A DNA stretch of 64,000 nt from positions 4,712,001 through 4,776,000 of the forward strand of contig JASSKH010000016.1 of the NCBI GenBank assembly GCA_031763025.1, read 5' to 3'. The stretch is from Macrocystis pyrifera. Its lineage: Eukaryota; Sar; Phaeophyceae; Laminariales; Laminariaceae. Positions 60,121 to 64,000 of this stretch are shown here, piece by piece; the stretch's first letter is position 1, and every line of letters starts with the position of its first letter. Under the pieces are notes generated by a model, which worked only from the letters and a program-made list of their open reading frames with translations, did not search any database and had not been told where the DNA came from. A program made the translations under genes and the position numbers.

Positions 60121-61744
60121 TTCCTCCATTACGGCAGGCGCCTTACCTTCGATCGCAAGAAAGTTTCAGCACTTTCATCCCTCGTCGACTCGAGTCGAAT
60201 TACAGTACTGGTAGTTTCGTAGCATTGATACCGTTGTCTCGTACACAGTCTGTCAACCATTTTCGAAGTCGTAAGCTCTACCCGCCGAGTCGTAGATCTC
60301 GGGTCGCAAGCGCGACCTCTCCCCGGGGAACAGAGGGGATCATCCATTGTGGGTACCGGCCTTGCCGGATCCCAGACTACTACTGCTTGACTGCTTGTAC
60401 CCTGCTGTATAGCGTCCTCATACAACAATACGTTGATGTCATACCTCGTACCACCAGAAGACCACAACTATTATTTACGATCGTATCACCTAGAAATAGA
60501 GTAGTGGGGATCCCACTTAAGTGTACCTTAGAGCGCGAGCGCCCACTTCAAAGTGCGGTGAAAATCTCTTGTGACAACTTCATCCTACAAAGTGCGGCTG
60601 CCGCACTTAGGTGGGACCGGCCCCGCTTTTGTGCGGCCACCGTACTAAAGTGGGACGATCGCGCCTCCACATATTGACGTACGCGGTACAGAACACCAGC
60701 AACTGGGTGTCGTAAGAGCAACGATTGTGAGTCACCCTTGTACTACTGTACCAGGTAATACGTAATACCATGTATTAGGGCATTGCGGCTGAGCTCTGGC
60801 TGACTCATTCAGTAGCGATTGTACTGCTGTGGTCAAATCAATCAGTATATTGGGTTGCAGCATACTAGTCGAGATTCGCTCGGCCAATCGCCCCCCCCCC
60901 CCCGGCTGGTGAGGGGGCGCCGCCGAAGGCGTCGTAGGAGGCGAAAAACGGCATTTTCCATCATATCGACCCGAAGCTGCATCCAATGGTCTGGGGTGAT
61001 TACGGTCATCGTCACAGAAAAAAACAACAAACTAACCAAGAAAAATGCATGCAACCTCGTGTGTGCTCGTATTTATATGGCAATGATGTGACGATCTTCC
61101 TCTCTCCTCCCGAAACGCATTTGGTGGGTTTCCTTGTGACAGCAGTGTATTATGGCGTGTTTCTTGCACGCAGGTGTGGGATAAAAAATACTGGCGAACA
61201 CACTGGCCGACTCAATCAGTACATTCTTCTACTGCCAATTCAAATGTGCCAGTGCCCAGCCCTGCCCTACGATGTGCTGGTACCTACCCATTAATAGTTT
61301 ACTCAATTGTACCTGCAGTACCTGATGCGCTATAAATTCGGGTTTGCCCGTGTGAGAGGACGGATGCATGCGTGTTTTGCAGCCGAGCGCTGTGGATACA
61401 CAGAGCAGTGCACACGCTGTGTGACATTATAGGAATTCAAAGTAACACGTACTGTAACATGATTCCTCGTACCTACATATGTCCCGGTTGAGTGCGGTAC
61501 CGCGCCAAAGCGGGACCCACGATCCCACGATACCGCACTCAACTGGACTACGTCCAGGGCAGGGTATACGATAAGGCACTCAACTGGTATATAAAAGTAA
61601 CAGCAGTAAGCCTTGCTTGTGCAGTGCCGGGTCCCACGGATATTGTCGTCTGGTGACCACTGACGACCCGGAACCTCCTACCGGATCTACAAACACAGCA
61701 CACACAGCACTGAGCAGCAGAACTTGACCAGAAGAATGTTGATG

Positions 61745-61806
61745 GTAAACACCTCCTATTAATACATACAACGTTGAGGGTAAACACCTCCTATTAATAC
61801 ATACAT
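61745..61806. repeat. 35-bp tandem duplication
   Basis: GTAAACACCTCCTATTAATA, followed by CATACA, occurs at 61745 and again at 61780. Confidence 0.9.
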
Positions 61807-62768
61807 GAGTAGCTGGTAGGTTGGAAAGTAAGAGTGATGACGAAAAAAAAAAAAAAAAAAATCAAGATCATACTCGAGTATACCTTGAGATACCAGTGGT
61901 ACTTACTCGTATACTGGTACGTAAAACCGTTCACAAACCACAAGATGCAAACTCGTAAAAAATCTTCCTGTTAAATATTATTTAATAGATGTTGTCTTTG
62001 TTTATCGGACGGCGATATGTGTGGATACCATGTCCCCGGTAACAACACGCCTACGCATATAGTCGAAAACCCAGCTCCTTCCAGATTCCATTTCTGGGAG
62101 CGTTCGCTCGGTTATGTCAGGAGACTGTCATGAACCACACATCGCCGGGAAGCCACCGGTCCACATCTGCTCAACGGATCCGTTGGGATGGCCCCGCTGC
62201 CTGATGCAACGTCCCGGCGGGATTCTAGAAACCCCGCCGGGCCGTCCATATATGTCCCCTCGTCCCATTGTCCCGGGACCGGAGGGCAGGAGGAGTGACG
62301 CTTCCTCCTCGCCCTCCTCCTCACTTCTCTCAGAGTTCTCTCCCTCCTGTCCTGTCATCAGACCCTCGTCTGAGCCCTTTGTCACGTCATCACTCAGCCG
62401 TCGTAGTTCAACAGACAGAACACTCTGTGTCCACAGAGAGACGTGGGATCACGACCCACCGGCGGTAACGTAGCCGGAACTCTTATTGAGTCAGGAACTC
62501 TTGTATGTCACACTTACAGCGGTACATAATACGGCAACGCTCTGACCGACACTATAATTTCCGTTCTGCGTTTGCTATCAGAAAGGGAAGGCTTGTGAGG
62601 AGACTCTGGAACAGATCGAGAAACAATCCGTGTTTTGTTGTGAACGGGCGAATTGCGAATTTAGAGGTTGAAATATTCTATGATTGATGAGCGAAAACCA
62701 ACGCATACTTTACGTGTATCCCTGAGGTAAGGGACTAGCCGAAACGAAACTAAGCTTGAGCAGTTTAA

Positions 62769-63523
62769 GGGCCACTCCTAACGAACAAAAAAAATCACGA
62801 TTCGTGATATTTTTGTCGTGAATCGTGATTTTTTTGTCGTGAATCACGACAAAAAAAATCACGATTCATGACACCAATTTTTTTAGCTTTTCCCTAAAAA
62901 AAAAACAAAATCACGATTCGTGACATTTGTCGTGCCTCAAAATACGCCTGATCAAGGCACTACGCAACCCACGCGCACCAACGGTATCCGATGGTCGGTA
63001 TAGGGGCATGGCAGACTCTGCTTCGTACGCCGCTTGTGGACAACGGGCGGCTACCCAAAGACACTGCTGGGCCCGGGCTAACAAGGAGGTTGTGGCCTCG
63101 AAATTTCCAGGAGGAGGAGCCACTGCTGGAAGACAAACGCGAAAATGACCTGGGGATGTCACAGGCCAGGCCGAGCAGACGGCCTGCGAGATGGAATCTC
63201 GCGAAACGAGCTTGGCCGACGGCCGGTGAAGTTGGAATCTCGCAGGCTGGGTCAGGCTTCGGCCCGCGATTCGAATATGTCACGGGCTGGGCCAGGTGCG
63301 GACGGCCCAGCCCGGCCTGGCCGTGCCCCACTCTCGAGAGTTTGCTCCACACCCCCAAAAAACGTTGGGTTTGAAATATCAGAACTTCAACTATTTGAAA
63401 ATATCACGAAACGCGACGTTTTTCGGCTTTTTTCGTTAGAACTGAAATGTCACGGATCGTGATCTTTTGGCATGCCTAAAAATCACGAATCGTGATTTTA
63501 ATTCGGTTCGTTAGGAATGGCCC
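62769..63523. mobile_element. 755-bp PIF/Harbinger-like non-autonomous element
   Basis: Ends GGGCCACTCCTAACGAAC and complement (GTTCGTTAGGAATGGCCC) are flanked by TAA on both sides (62766-62768, 63524-63526). Several CACGATTCGTGA palindromes lie next to each end. The core matches the 54496 element inverted, including a long shared reading phase. No transposase is encoded. Confidence 0.85.
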
Positions 63524-63790
63524 TAAGCGGACGTCGAAAAATACGATGTAATTGATAAGTCCAATATTTAGATACCTGGTGAACAAGAAGAGAGCTCGCA
63601 CACGAAATCATTCTCACACAGTTCGACAAGCACAGCAATCTCAAACGGGAAGCGCGCGACCTCAGCTGACCAGTGAACTACGTGATACAGAGCAAAAACC
63701 TTCCTGAAAAATTGAAGGTCAATCTACCAGAATTTCCGTAGTTTCTAGTTCCTGGGCCGTCCGTCTCCGCTGTGATTTCTGTTCTTCAAC

Positions 63791-64000
63791 GCATCAATCG
63801 GTGAGAGTGTCCTTACACGGTATCAATAGCCATGGATTACGCATGTGGTAATTTCGGGGGGCACCCCGCTCCTCGGAAAAGGTCGGGACGACAATTCACC
63901 GCATCAATCGGTGAGAGTGTCTTTACATGGTGTCAATTGTCACGGATTACACATGGCAATGTTTCTAGCATTTCACGCCGTCTGGTAGGTAACAGAGGCT
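63791..64000. repeat. 110-bp tandem repeat at the window edge
   Basis: GCATCAATCGGTGAGAGTGT starts at 63791 and again at 63901, each followed by a diverged C(C/T)TTACA(C/T)GGT(A/G)TCAAT block. The array may continue beyond the window. Confidence 0.8.

Larger units (their letters stand above)
58982..62768. other. Intergenic repeat-bearing region
   Basis: No gene is supported. It holds a ten-base tandem (TGTGATGTAC, four copies, 59076-59117), the empty-site repeat (59998-60120), small hairpins built on CCCACTTAAGTG/GCACTTAGGTGGGA (60500-60650) and GTTGAGTGCGGTA...TACCGCACTCAAC (61486-61545), a 35-bp duplication at 61745-61806 and a GC-rich stretch at 62120-62480. Confidence 0.45.

Noticed and set aside
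62120-62480. Solo LTR starting at TGTCATGAACC
   Set aside because: No matching CA end, target duplication or second copy was found in the window.

Overview
This window is nuclear DNA from a photosynthetic eukaryote, most likely a stramenopile and probably a brown alga. Genes are split into many exons by GT-AG introns of about 150 bp to several kb. Two gene models start with a signal peptide ending in an Ala-Phe cleavage motif, the bipartite plastid-targeting pattern of algae with secondary plastids. A STAND-type receptor gene and abundant small inverted-repeat elements fill the rest. The taxon is an inference; no rRNA or marker gene is present.

Layout. (1) 260-519 (-): first exon of a possible plastid protein, running off the left edge, divergent from (2) 762-3584 (+): a four-exon RING/B-box/coiled-coil (TRIM-like) gene. 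(3) 4743-8614 (-): complete four-exon Ctr copper transporter. (4) 8946-18478 (+): complete 15-exon AP-3 adaptor beta subunit, head to head with the transporter over 331 bp; the reading frame is broken at two places. (5) 20720-23132 (-): two-exon, 222-residue predicted plastid protein of unknown function. (6) 23.1-30.2 kb: repeat-rich, with tRNA-derived SINE-like copies and an inverted-repeat element. (7) 30194-40735 (+): eleven phase-compatible exons of a receptor with a CHAT-like effector domain followed by an NB-ARC ATPase; both ends are unresolved. (8) 40.7-52.4 kb: a few orphan exon candidates, two degenerate minisatellites and transposon debris. (9) 52388-58981 (-): two-exon short-chain dehydrogenase with a 5.6 kb intron full of mobile elements. 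(10) 59-64 kb: intergenic repeats and a second copy of the element found in the dehydrogenase intron.

Exon models were built by hand from splice-site sequence, reading-frame phase and family motifs. The complete models have matching phases at every junction. The most interesting locus is the CHAT-NB-ARC gene. It looks like an intracellular NLR-type sensor whose protease-like domain has lost both the catalytic His and Cys. The best mobile-element evidence is a 105-bp TA-flanked family with four equal-length copies, one of which has a paralogous empty site inside the window.
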